From Rhodopseudomonas palustris (GTDB taxonomy: Bacteria; Pseudomonadota; Alphaproteobacteria; Rhizobiales; Xanthobacteraceae): a stretch of DNA of 64,000 bases. This document shows, one piece after another, positions 18,329-25,352 of this stretch. The notes under the pieces were generated by a model. It made no database searches, was not told the origin of the DNA, and was given only the letters and a program-made list of their open reading frames with translations. Each line of letters begins with the position of its first letter. Within the stretch, counting starts at the first letter, position 1. Location: NCBI RefSeq assembly GCF_003591005.1, contig NZ_QYYD01000003.1, forward strand, positions 1-64,000. The letters run 5' to 3'. The translations under genes were made by a program, and so were the position numbers.

Positions 18329-18757
18329 ATGACGGGGCATATCGATCCGACCAAGGAGATTTTTGCGCAGTTTCGCGACAACGATCGCGCCGGGCCGATC
18401 CATATGCTCAATCTGGTGCGGCTGAAACCGCGGGCGACCTACCCGGATGGCCGCGAGGCAACCGGAGCTGAGGCTTACGCCGCTTACGGCCGCGATTCGT
18501 TGCCGGTGTTCTCCAGGCTCGGCGGCAAAGTGGTCTGGCAGGGTGCGTTCGAACTGATGCTGATCGGCCCGCAGAGCGAGCGCTGGGATCACATGTTCAT
18601 CGCCAAATATCCGAGCGTGTCGGCGTTCGTCGAGATGATCCGCGATCCGGTGTATCGCGAGGCGGTGAAACATCGTCAGGCTGCGGTCGAAGATTCCCGG
18701 CTGATCCGCACCCGGCCATTGCCGGTCGGGGAGGGATTTGGCCAGATCCCGGAGTAA
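18329..18757 (+). CDS. DUF1330 domain-containing protein
   Basis: 142 residues from the ATG at 18329, selected because CCGGAGG lies seven bases upstream; the much longer open frame back to 17798 is antisense to the DUF1304 gene. The ferredoxin-like dimeric alpha/beta barrel pattern is visible in PIHMLNLVRLKPRATYPDG, then GGKVVWQG and the typical end-of-domain FIAKYPSVSAFVEMIRDPVY. It is a soluble cytoplasmic protein of unknown role, possibly a stress- or polyketide-cyclase-like small-molecule binder. Confidence 0.83.
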   Translation: MTGHIDPTKEIFAQFRDNDRAGPIHMLNLVRLKPRATYPDGREATGAEAYAAYGRDSLPVFSRLGGKVVWQGAFELMLIGPQSERWDHMFIAKYPSVSAFVEMIRDPVYREAVKHRQAAVEDSRLIRTRPLPVGEGFGQIPE

Positions 18758-18881
18758 GCGATGCATTAAGGTGACGTTCGTTTCGCAGTCCGGCTAAATC
18801 TTCAGACTAAGTCTGCCTTAGTGGCGCACGGCGCCGCGTTCCGGTAGGTTGCGGACTTCCCCGACATCAGGAGGCCGGACG

Positions 18882-21611
18882 ATGCGTTTGTCGGTGCGCC
18901 TGATGCTGGCGATGACGGCGCTGGTGTTATGCACGGTGGCGGCGCTCGGCCTGCTCTCCTACGCCAATATCGGGCACGCGATGGTGCCGGCCGGCATTCA
19001 GCGCCTCGCGGATCAAACCAAGGCGCGGATCGGCGGCATCGACGCGTTGCTCAGTACAGTGCGCAATGAAACGCTTGCGGCTCGGACGTTTCCGTCGCAC
19101 CAGCGGATCCAGCGCGCGCAGGCCAGCGGCGGCATCGATCCGCAGGACGGCTTGGCGGAGGAGTCGGCACGGCGCACGCTCGCCGAGATCTATGCCGGGC
19201 AGATGACGGCCAAGCCCGGCATTTTGCGCTATCGCTACATCGGCGTTGCCGATGGTGGGCGGGAGCTGGTTCGGGTCGATCGCAACACCTCTGATCGCTC
19301 GCCGCGCATCGTGTCGGCGGCCGAATTGCGGCGGCTCGGTCACGAAGAGTTCTTTCGCCGCGGCATCGCGCTGGCCGAGCGCGAGGTCGAAATGACGTGG
19401 ACCAGGGGCGATCCGGCGGATGCAACGACTGCGGCGCCGGTGGTGATCTTTGCGACGCCTGTCCGTACGGCCGCCAATGAGCCGTTCGGGCTGATCGTGC
19501 TCGAGGTCGATATGCGTCCGACCTTCGAGCGCATTCGGGCCGCGCTGAGCGAAGACACGCGATCCTACATTGTCGACGGCGACGGGCCGTATCTGGCCAA
19601 TCTGCGCGAGGGCCGCATCGTACCGACCTATGCGGCCGGCCGCTGGCAGGACGATTTCCCGGCCCTGGCGGCGGCGCTTGGTAACAAGAACGGCGCGGCC
19701 GCCGTGCTCACTGCGCCCGACGGGCTGCGCGTCGCGGCAGTGATCGGCCTGGTCCGCTTTCCCAACGGCATGCGTGCGGGCGTGATCGAAACCATCGCGT
19801 TCGACACCATCATGGCGCCCGCGAAAGCGCTGCAGAGCGCCAGCCTGATCGTCGCGCTGGTCGCCGGCCTGGTGGCCGTGCTGGTCTCGGTGCTGCTGTC
19901 GCGCTCACTGGCCAGGCCCGTGGTGCAACTCACCGCCGCGGTGGAGCAGTTCGCACACACCGGACAGATCGCGGTGCCTCGCGGGCTGAGCGGCGAGACG
20001 CTGCGGCTCGCCACGGCGTTCGAGCACATGACGTCGGAGATCGACAGCGCCACCGAGGCGCTACGCGCCAAATCTGAGCAGCTCGACAAGATCATCGCCA
20101 GCATGGCCGACGCGGTCGCGGTGATCGACGGCAATGGCAATCGCGTGTTCGCCAATCCTCGCTGCCTCGCACTGTTCGGCGAGGCGGCCGAAATCGGCTC
20201 GGACCAGTGGAGCAGCAAATACAAGCGGTTCAAGGCCGACGGCGTGACGCCGATGCCCGATGACGACAGCCCGTCGTCGCGGGCACGCCGCGGCGAGAGC
20301 TTCGACAATGTCGATCTCGGGATCCGCCAGGGCGACGACGCGCCGCTGATCCAGCTCGTCGCCAGCGCCCGACCGATCGAGAACCCCGACGGCAGCTTCG
20401 GCGGCGCCGTCATCGTGTATCGCGACATCACCGCGCTCAAGGAAGCCGAGCGGCAACTGCGTCAGGCGCAGAAAATGCAGGCGATCGGCCAACTCACCGG
20501 CGGTGTCGCCCATGATCTCAACAACATCCTCACGGTGCTGACCGGCGGCATCGAAATCCTCACCGAGGGCGTCAGTGATCGGCCAGCCCTCAAGGAGGTG
20601 GCGCTGATGGTCGATCAGGCGGTGGCGCGTGCCAGCGATCTCACCAACGGCCTGCTGTCCTTCGCCCGCAAGCAGCCACTGCAGCCGCGCAGCATCGACG
20701 TCAACGCGCTGATGGAGGAAACCGCGCGGCTGCTCCGCTCGACCTTCAGCGGCACGATCGAGATCGATTTTCGCCCGGCGCCCGGCTTGTGGCCGGCGTT
20801 GGCCGATCCGTCACAGCTGTCGAGCGCGCTGCTCAACCTCGCCATCAATGCGCGCGACGCCATGCCGGGCGGCGGGCGCTTGCTGCTGGAGACCGCCAAC
20901 GTCAATCTCGACAAGGTGTATGCCGAGCAGCATGACGAGGTCACGCCGGGGTGCTACGTCGTCCTGGTTATCACCGACACCGGCACCGGTATCCCGGCCT
21001 CGATCCGCGACCGCGTGTTCGAGCCGTTCTTCACCACCAAGGCGGTCGGCGAAGGCACCGGGCTCGGGCTCAGCATGGTGTACGGATTCGTCAAGCAGTC
21101 GGGCGGTCACATCGAAATCCACAGCCAGGAAGGCACCGGGACTGCGATCCGGCTGTATTTGCCGTCGGCTTCTGCGCAGGGTAGCGCCGCCACTGTGCCG
21201 GCGCCGGCCGCGCAAGGCGGCCGCGAAGCGATCCTGGTGGTCGAGGACGACGTGCTGGTACGCAGCTACGTGCTGACCGATCTGGCGGCGCTCGGCTACA
21301 CCACACATGCGGCCGCCAGCGCCGCCCAGGCGATGGCGATGGTCTACGACGAGATCGAGTTCGATCTGCTGTTCACCGACGTGATGTTGGGCGGTGCGAT
21401 CAACGGCGCGCAACTCGCCGATGAGCTGCGCAAGTATCGGCCGCACCTCAAGGTGCTGTTTACATCGGGCTACGGCGACAGGGTTCTCGAGCAGCAGAGC
21501 GTTGGCGCGCAGGGTGCCCCGCTGCTTGAGAAACCGTATCGCCGCGCCGATCTCGCACGCATGTTGCGGCTCGCACTTGACGGTCCGGTGGGGCGTAACA
21601 GCCGGTCGTGA
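18882..21611 (+). CDS. Hybrid sensor histidine kinase with attached receiver domain
   Basis: 909 residues from the ATG at 18882, with CAGGAGG before it. Order: membrane helix near residues 4-30, a periplasmic sensor of about 280 residues (Cache-like), a second helix near 320-345, HAMP, a PAS domain near 400-525, the dimerisation domain with phospho-His544 in GGVAHDLNN, an ATPase domain with N box and TGTGIPASIRDRVFEPFF, and a C-terminal receiver with Asp833 in LLFTDVM. It would sense an extracytoplasmic signal and hold phosphate on its own receiver. No response regulator gene is adjacent. Confidence 0.92.
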   Translation: MRLSVRLMLAMTALVLCTVAALGLLSYANIGHAMVPAGIQRLADQTKARIGGIDALLSTVRNETLAARTFPSHQRIQRAQASGGIDPQDGLAEESARRTLAEIYAGQMTAKPGILRYRYIGVADGGRELVRVDRNTSDRSPRIVSAAELRRLGHEEFFRRGIALAEREVEMTWTRGDPADATTAAPVVIFATPVRTAANEPFGLIVLEVDMRPTFERIRAALSEDTRSYIVDGDGPYLANLREGRIVPTYAAGRWQDDFPALAAALGNKNGAAAVLTAPDGLRVAAVIGLVRFPNGMRAGVIETIAFDTIMAPAKALQSASLIVALVAGLVAVLVSVLLSRSLARPVVQLTAAVEQFAHTGQIAVPRGLSGETLRLATAFEHMTSEIDSATEALRAKSEQLDKIIASMADAVAVIDGNGNRVFANPRCLALFGEAAEIGSDQWSSKYKRFKADGVTPMPDDDSPSSRARRGESFDNVDLGIRQGDDAPLIQLVASARPIENPDGSFGGAVIVYRDITALKEAERQLRQAQKMQAIGQLTGGVAHDLNNILTVLTGGIEILTEGVSDRPALKEVALMVDQAVARASDLTNGLLSFARKQPLQPRSIDVNALMEETARLLRSTFSGTIEIDFRPAPGLWPALADPSQLSSALLNLAINARDAMPGGGRLLLETANVNLDKVYAEQHDEVTPGCYVVLVITDTGTGIPASIRDRVFEPFFTTKAVGEGTGLGLSMVYGFVKQSGGHIEIHSQEGTGTAIRLYLPSASAQGSAATVPAPAAQGGREAILVVEDDVLVRSYVLTDLAALGYTTHAAASAAQAMAMVYDEIEFDLLFTDVMLGGAINGAQLADELRKYRPHLKVLFTSGYGDRVLEQQSVGAQGAPLLEKPYRRADLARMLRLALDGPVGRNSRS

Positions 21612-21626
21612 TCGACCCGCGGCAGC

Positions 21627-22166
21627 TCAATGCGTGAACCACATCCGCCGCAGCATTCCGTCGCGACGGATATAGTGATGGTACAGGGCAGCCGCGATGT
21701 GAAATGTCAGCAGGCCGACCAGCAGCCGCGCACCCAGGCCATGCGGCACGCGCGGCCGATAGCGCCAGAAGTCGGGGAGTGCCGCAGGGTCGGCTCCGAA
21801 CACGATCGGAACGGCGCCGCTTCGCAGCATCATGCCGATGCCGCTCGCGACCATCCCGAGCAGCACGACATACAGCAGCAGGTGCACGACGCGCGCGGCG
21901 CTCTCCCGCAACCCGCCCGGGACATCGGGCAGCGGATCCGGTTTGAGGTCGAAGCCGAGCCACCACGCAATCCGCAGCGCCGTGAGCACCAGTACCAATG
22001 CGGCGATCGGCAGATGGATACGCAACGCGGCAGCTTTTGCGGCGACGTCGTCAGTCCCGGCGGCCCCGAAACCTGAAACCAGCAGGACGAGGATCAGGAT
22101 CGCGCTGAGCCAATGGATCGAGACCGCGACGAAGCCGTAGCGATCTGGAGTGCTTTCTGGTGTCAC
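21627..22166 (-). CDS. Cytochrome b561 family protein
   Basis: 179 residues from a GTG at 22166 with GGGAGAG six bases upstream. It has four membrane helices. Candidate haem-ligand histidines are His18 (SIHWLSAIL), His51 (RIHLPIAAL), His95 and His156 (LLTFHIAAALYHH). Members move electrons in the inner membrane, often between quinols and a soluble acceptor such as superoxide. It is the third gene after marR and a four-helix membrane protein, 28 bases downstream of the latter, so it is probably in the same operon. Confidence 0.88.
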   Translation of the reverse strand: MTPESTPDRYGFVAVSIHWLSAILILVLLVSGFGAAGTDDVAAKAAALRIHLPIAALVLVLTALRIAWWLGFDLKPDPLPDVPGGLRESAARVVHLLLYVVLLGMVASGIGMMLRSGAVPIVFGADPAALPDFWRYRPRVPHGLGARLLVGLLTFHIAAALYHHYIRRDGMLRRMWFTH

Positions 22167-22194
22167 GGCTGCTCTCCCTGCCTGTCAGGTGGAG

Positions 22195-22641
22195 TCAGGC
22201 CCGCGCCGGTGCGAAGCGGCGGGTCAGCCGGAAGCCGTCGCGGATGTTGAGGCCGAGCAGCGCCAGGTTGATCGCGCCTGCGACGAGCTCGATCGCCTGC
22301 ACCACAATGAAGCTCTGGTCGAACTGACCGGCGGCGGCGCGTTGCTGCAGAAAGATTGCGCATGGGATCAGAACGACGATGCCGTTGATGGCGATGATCG
22401 GCATCCGCCTGCGTTTGCGGACGATGTCGGGATGGGGCGACTTGCCGCCGAGCTTGAAGCCGGTGGCACCGGCGAGGGCGATCGACGGCACCAGCAACAG
22501 CAGTCCTTGCACGATCGCGAGCTTGACAGCCGCGATCGTCGCGACATCGCCCTGGATCTCGGAAACGATGGTAGACAGCCAGAAGCTGAGAATGGTGAAA
22601 AAGGCGATGAACCCCGCCACCGGGTGAATCTTCTTGATCAT
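22195..22641 (-). CDS. Four-helix membrane protein of unknown function in marR operon
   Basis: 148 residues from the ATG at 22641, which overlaps the marR stop (ATGA) and has AAGGAAA eight bases upstream. Four hydrophobic helices (HPVAGFIAFFTILSFWLSTIV, IVQGLLLLVPSIALAGATGF, the segment around MPIIAINGIVVLIPCAIFL, SFIVVQAIELVAGAINLAL) are separated by a basic cytosolic loop (PDIVRKRRRMP). Histidines near residues 6 and 80 could bind haem, but this is guesswork. Its place beside a cytochrome b561 suggests a redox or membrane-stress role. No family name recognised. Confidence 0.8.
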   Translation of the reverse strand: MIKKIHPVAGFIAFFTILSFWLSTIVSEIQGDVATIAAVKLAIVQGLLLLVPSIALAGATGFKLGGKSPHPDIVRKRRRMPIIAINGIVVLIPCAIFLQQRAAAGQFDQSFIVVQAIELVAGAINLALLGLNIRDGFRLTRRFAPARA

Positions 22642-23114
22642 TCCGGGTTTCCTTGTTGCGAGTGATCGTCCAGCCGCGTCCGCAGAGCGGCCAGGTTGTC
22701 GGTAGTCTTGCGGATATCGCGTGACCCGAGCTCGCCAGCCAAAGCTTCGGCAATCGGCTGCCACAGCTCGGTCGCACGGGAAAAGGCGCGCTGGCCGCGC
22801 GGGGTCATCACCACCAGCTTGGCGCGCTTGTGCGCCGGATTGGGTTCGAAGCCGACCAGGCCGGCTTCGGCGAGTTCGTCGACGATGCGCTGAACCGACT
22901 GCCGGGCCAGGCCCATATTGTCCGCCAGCCGCGCCACAGAGAACGTCCCGCCGCCATGCGCGATCGAGCCCAACACCTGCCACCGCGCGCTGGTGAGGCC
23001 GAGCGGCTTGACCAGCGCGTCACCGATCCGAATCAGCGCGCCATTGAGCCGGAAAACTTCCAGCACCAACGCGTTAGTCGGGTGGTCGAATGGGGGCAAC
23101 TGACCTTTTGACAT
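22638..23114 (-). CDS. MarR family transcriptional regulator
   Basis: 158 residues from the ATG at 23114. The winged-helix core is clear: LTSARWQVLGSIAHGGGTFS, LADNMGLARQSVQRIVDELA, then NPAHKRAKLVVMTPRGQRA for the wing. There is no cysteine at all, so it is not an OhrR-type thiol switch; a small ligand is more likely. The start codon abuts a perfect palindrome with a second one just upstream, consistent with tight autoregulation. It overlaps the next gene by ATGA. Confidence 0.9.
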   Translation of the reverse strand: MSKGQLPPFDHPTNALVLEVFRLNGALIRIGDALVKPLGLTSARWQVLGSIAHGGGTFSVARLADNMGLARQSVQRIVDELAEAGLVGFEPNPAHKRAKLVVMTPRGQRAFSRATELWQPIAEALAGELGSRDIRKTTDNLAALRTRLDDHSQQGNPE

Positions 23115-23128
23115 GACAGCATGCTGTC
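23115..23128 (-). promoter_or_regulatory. Operator palindrome 1 for the MarR operon
   Basis: GACAGCATGCTGTC is a perfect 14-base palindrome ending directly at the base before the marR ATG. Its half-site (GACAG) matches the second palindrome, whose centre is 19 bases further up. Binding here would block initiation of the marR transcript. Confidence 0.72.
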
Positions 23129-23131
23129 GAA

Positions 23132-23149
23132 TTGACAGAGTGCTGTCAA
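23132..23149 (-). promoter_or_regulatory. Operator palindrome 2 and overlapping -35-like box
   Basis: TTGACAG-agtg-CTGTCAA is an 18-base inverted repeat. On the minus strand its first six bases read TTGACA, a consensus -35. Seventeen bases later CAGCAT could serve as a weak -10, placing the start of transcription at or very near the marR ATG. The promoter reading is inference; the palindrome is directly visible. Confidence 0.65.
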
Positions 23150-23423
23150 GAGGCGCGGTTCCGCGTTCTGCGTGGTCCGCCGTCACAACGCGCAAGCTGG
23201 CCGGCGACCCGAAACACCTCCCGGTCGCTCTGGCATGTCATGCGTCGATCCGGGTCGAGCGGTCGCCGGGAATGGACCGGCCGGCCGCTGGCGCGCAGGC
23301 TGCATGGTCAGGCGAATCGGCTGAGCTAGAAGCCTTGCGACGCCTGGCGGCCGTTGCGAATAGCACTTGTCGGTCTTCCGGGATCGGCTAAAAGGCCGCT
23401 AACAAACGCCTGTTGGAGTTCCG
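23150..23423. other. Rest of the 309-base divergent intergenic region
   Basis: Apart from the two operators at the marR end I recognise nothing in this gap. It should carry the promoter of the HWE kinase gene, but no convincing boxes stand out. Confidence 0.4.
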
Positions 23424-25040
23424 TTGGAACCGCCGGATTACACATTCGATCGCGAGAGGCTCGCGGCTCTGTCCCGGTTCGCGGTTCTCGACACGCCGCC
23501 CGAGCAGGGATTCGACGACATCGTCGAACTGACGACCCTGATCTGCGAGACGCCGGTAGCGCTGGTCAGCCTGGTGACGCACGACCGGCAGTGGTTCAAG
23601 GCGCGGATCGGGTTCGACGAATGCCAGACCGATCTGAACAGCTCGGTATGCGCCCACGCGTTGATAGAACCCGATCTCCTGGTGGTACCCGACCTCGCGG
23701 CCGATGAGCGATCGCGAGATAATCCGCTCGTCACCGGCGAGCCGTTCATCCGGTTCTATGCCGGTGCCCCGCTACGCACCGCCGATGGCCATGTGCTGGG
23801 CAGCCTGTGCGCGATCGATACACGGCCGCGGCCGAACGGCCTGTCTGCCGCGCAGGCAAGCGCGCTGCGCGTTCTCGGTCGCCAAGTGGTCGCGCAGTTG
23901 GAATTGCGCCGCGCGGTGGCGCAGCGCGACAGCCTGCTGATCGAACAGAAGGAAGCCGAGATCCGGCGCAACGGTCTGCTCGAGATCGGCGACCGGCTCC
24001 GTGACGCCGCCAGCATCGGCGATGTCACCCGGGCCGCGACGGCGGTGATCGGCCAGACCCTCAGGGTCGGCCGTGCCGCGTTCGGCCGGTTCGATGAGAC
24101 CGGCGCATTCGTCGACATCGAGCCGGACTGGACCGCTCCGGGCGTGCAGTCGGCCGCCGGGCGTCACCGCATCGCCGAATACGGCGACAAGCTGCTCGAC
24201 GGCGTGCTGCGCGGCGAGATGTTGGTGATCGGGGACGTCACGACGGATCCGGCGACGGCGAGCTACACCGAACCACTGCTGCGGCTGGATATCCGCTCAT
24301 TGGTCAACGTGCCGGTGATCGATCACGGCCGCACCGTGGCGATGCTGATTGTTCACGCCGGTGAGCCGCGAAGCTGGCCGCCCGAGACGCTGACCTATCT
24401 GCGCAACATCGCCGACCGTATCGAGATGGGCGCGGCGCGGCTTCGCGCCGAGGCGCAGCAGCGGGTGCTCAACGACGAACTCAGCCATCGCATGAAGAAC
24501 ACCATGGCGCTGGTGCAGGCGGTGGCGTCGCAGACGTTGAAGAACGTGCCTGATCAAACCCCGGTTCGGGCATTTTCCGACCGGCTGATGGCGCTCAGTA
24601 TGGCGCACGACGTGCTGCTGCAACAGGACTGGCGGCCCGCCCAGGTCGTCAGCATCGTCGAGGCCGCGATCTGCAGCTTCGACGATGCCGGACGGTTCGA
24701 CATTGCGGGCGAGTGGGTGACGCTGGGCTCGCGTGCGACGCTGTCGCTGTCGTTGCTGCTGCACGAACTCACCACCAACGCCGTCAAATACGGGGCGCTG
24801 TCGAACGACAGCGGCCGGGTCGAGATCGCCTGGGCGATCGAGCCGGACGGTGACGGCGAGGTGTTCCGCATGCGCTGGCGCGAGACCGGAGGCCCGGAGG
24901 TCGCACCGCCGACTCGCCAGGGTTTCGGCTCGCGGCTCTTGAAGATGGGCTTGGCCGGCACCGGCGGCGCACGCGTGACCTATCACCAATCCGGCGTCGA
25001 GGCCGATTTCGTCGCGCCGCTCGCCGAATTGCAGAAGTAA
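23424..25040 (+). CDS. GAF-domain HWE-family sensor histidine kinase
   Basis: 538 residues starting at a TTG with GGAG six bases upstream. Two GAF domains come first: residues 20-165 (with SSVCAHALIEPDLLVVPDL and FYAGAPLRTADGHVLGSLC) and about 185-340. The HWE kinase core follows, with His355 in ELSHRMKNTMALVQ, HELTTNAVKYGALS as N box, and the W-x-E element in FRMRWRETGG, after which the family is named. There is no membrane segment, so it senses a cytoplasmic signal such as light via a bilin, redox state or a nucleotide. No partner regulator lies next to it. Confidence 0.9.
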   Translation: MEPPDYTFDRERLAALSRFAVLDTPPEQGFDDIVELTTLICETPVALVSLVTHDRQWFKARIGFDECQTDLNSSVCAHALIEPDLLVVPDLAADERSRDNPLVTGEPFIRFYAGAPLRTADGHVLGSLCAIDTRPRPNGLSAAQASALRVLGRQVVAQLELRRAVAQRDSLLIEQKEAEIRRNGLLEIGDRLRDAASIGDVTRAATAVIGQTLRVGRAAFGRFDETGAFVDIEPDWTAPGVQSAAGRHRIAEYGDKLLDGVLRGEMLVIGDVTTDPATASYTEPLLRLDIRSLVNVPVIDHGRTVAMLIVHAGEPRSWPPETLTYLRNIADRIEMGAARLRAEAQQRVLNDELSHRMKNTMALVQAVASQTLKNVPDQTPVRAFSDRLMALSMAHDVLLQQDWRPAQVVSIVEAAICSFDDAGRFDIAGEWVTLGSRATLSLSLLLHELTTNAVKYGALSNDSGRVEIAWAIEPDGDGEVFRMRWRETGGPEVAPPTRQGFGSRLLKMGLAGTGGARVTYHQSGVEADFVAPLAELQK

Positions 25041-25061
25041 GCGCCCACTGTGGGAGCCGAC

Positions 25062-25152
25062 CTTATGGCCGGGCTTGTCCCGGCCATCCATGCCTTTTGA
25101 TGCATTTCCTTCTGCAAGGCGTAGATGCCCGGCACAAGGCCGGGCATGACGA
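25062..25152. repeat. Palindromic repeat, family G copy 2 (inverted)
   Basis: It reads ATGGCCGGGCTTGTCCCGGC at the left and GCCCGGCACAAGGCCGGGCA at the right, with CATGCCTT/AAGGCGTAG inside. It matches the reverse complement of copy 1, including the internal TGCATTTCCTTC segment. Confidence 0.87.
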
Positions 25153-25194
25153 CTTAAGAGCAAAGTACTCGATTGCTTCGAGTGCATTTGCGGT

Positions 25195-25299
25195 CCCGCT
25201 CTGAGGAGCGGCGAAGCCAGCGCTCGAAAGTTGGCGCCACGCAGCACCAGCGGCGCATGGATCGAAACGGCGCACCGCGCCCCTCTCCATGAGGCCGTG
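25195..25299. repeat. Interspersed element, family H copy 2
   Basis: Shares CTGAGGAGC, GCGAAG, CTCGAAAG, ATCGAAACGGCGC and CTCCATGAGG in the same order as the copy at 15845-15965, with more divergence. Confidence 0.7.
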
Positions 25300-25352
25300 C
25301 TGGGTCGCGACACCGCCTTGCCGGTTCCGATCCTATTAGTAGCAGAGCCGCA

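Larger units (their letters stand above)
25041..25352. other. 312-base convergent gap with two repeats
   Basis: Between the HWE kinase gene and glnD. It holds a family G element (25062-25152, inverted relative to the copy at 15697) followed by a family H element (25195-25299). No gene is recognised. Confidence 0.7.
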
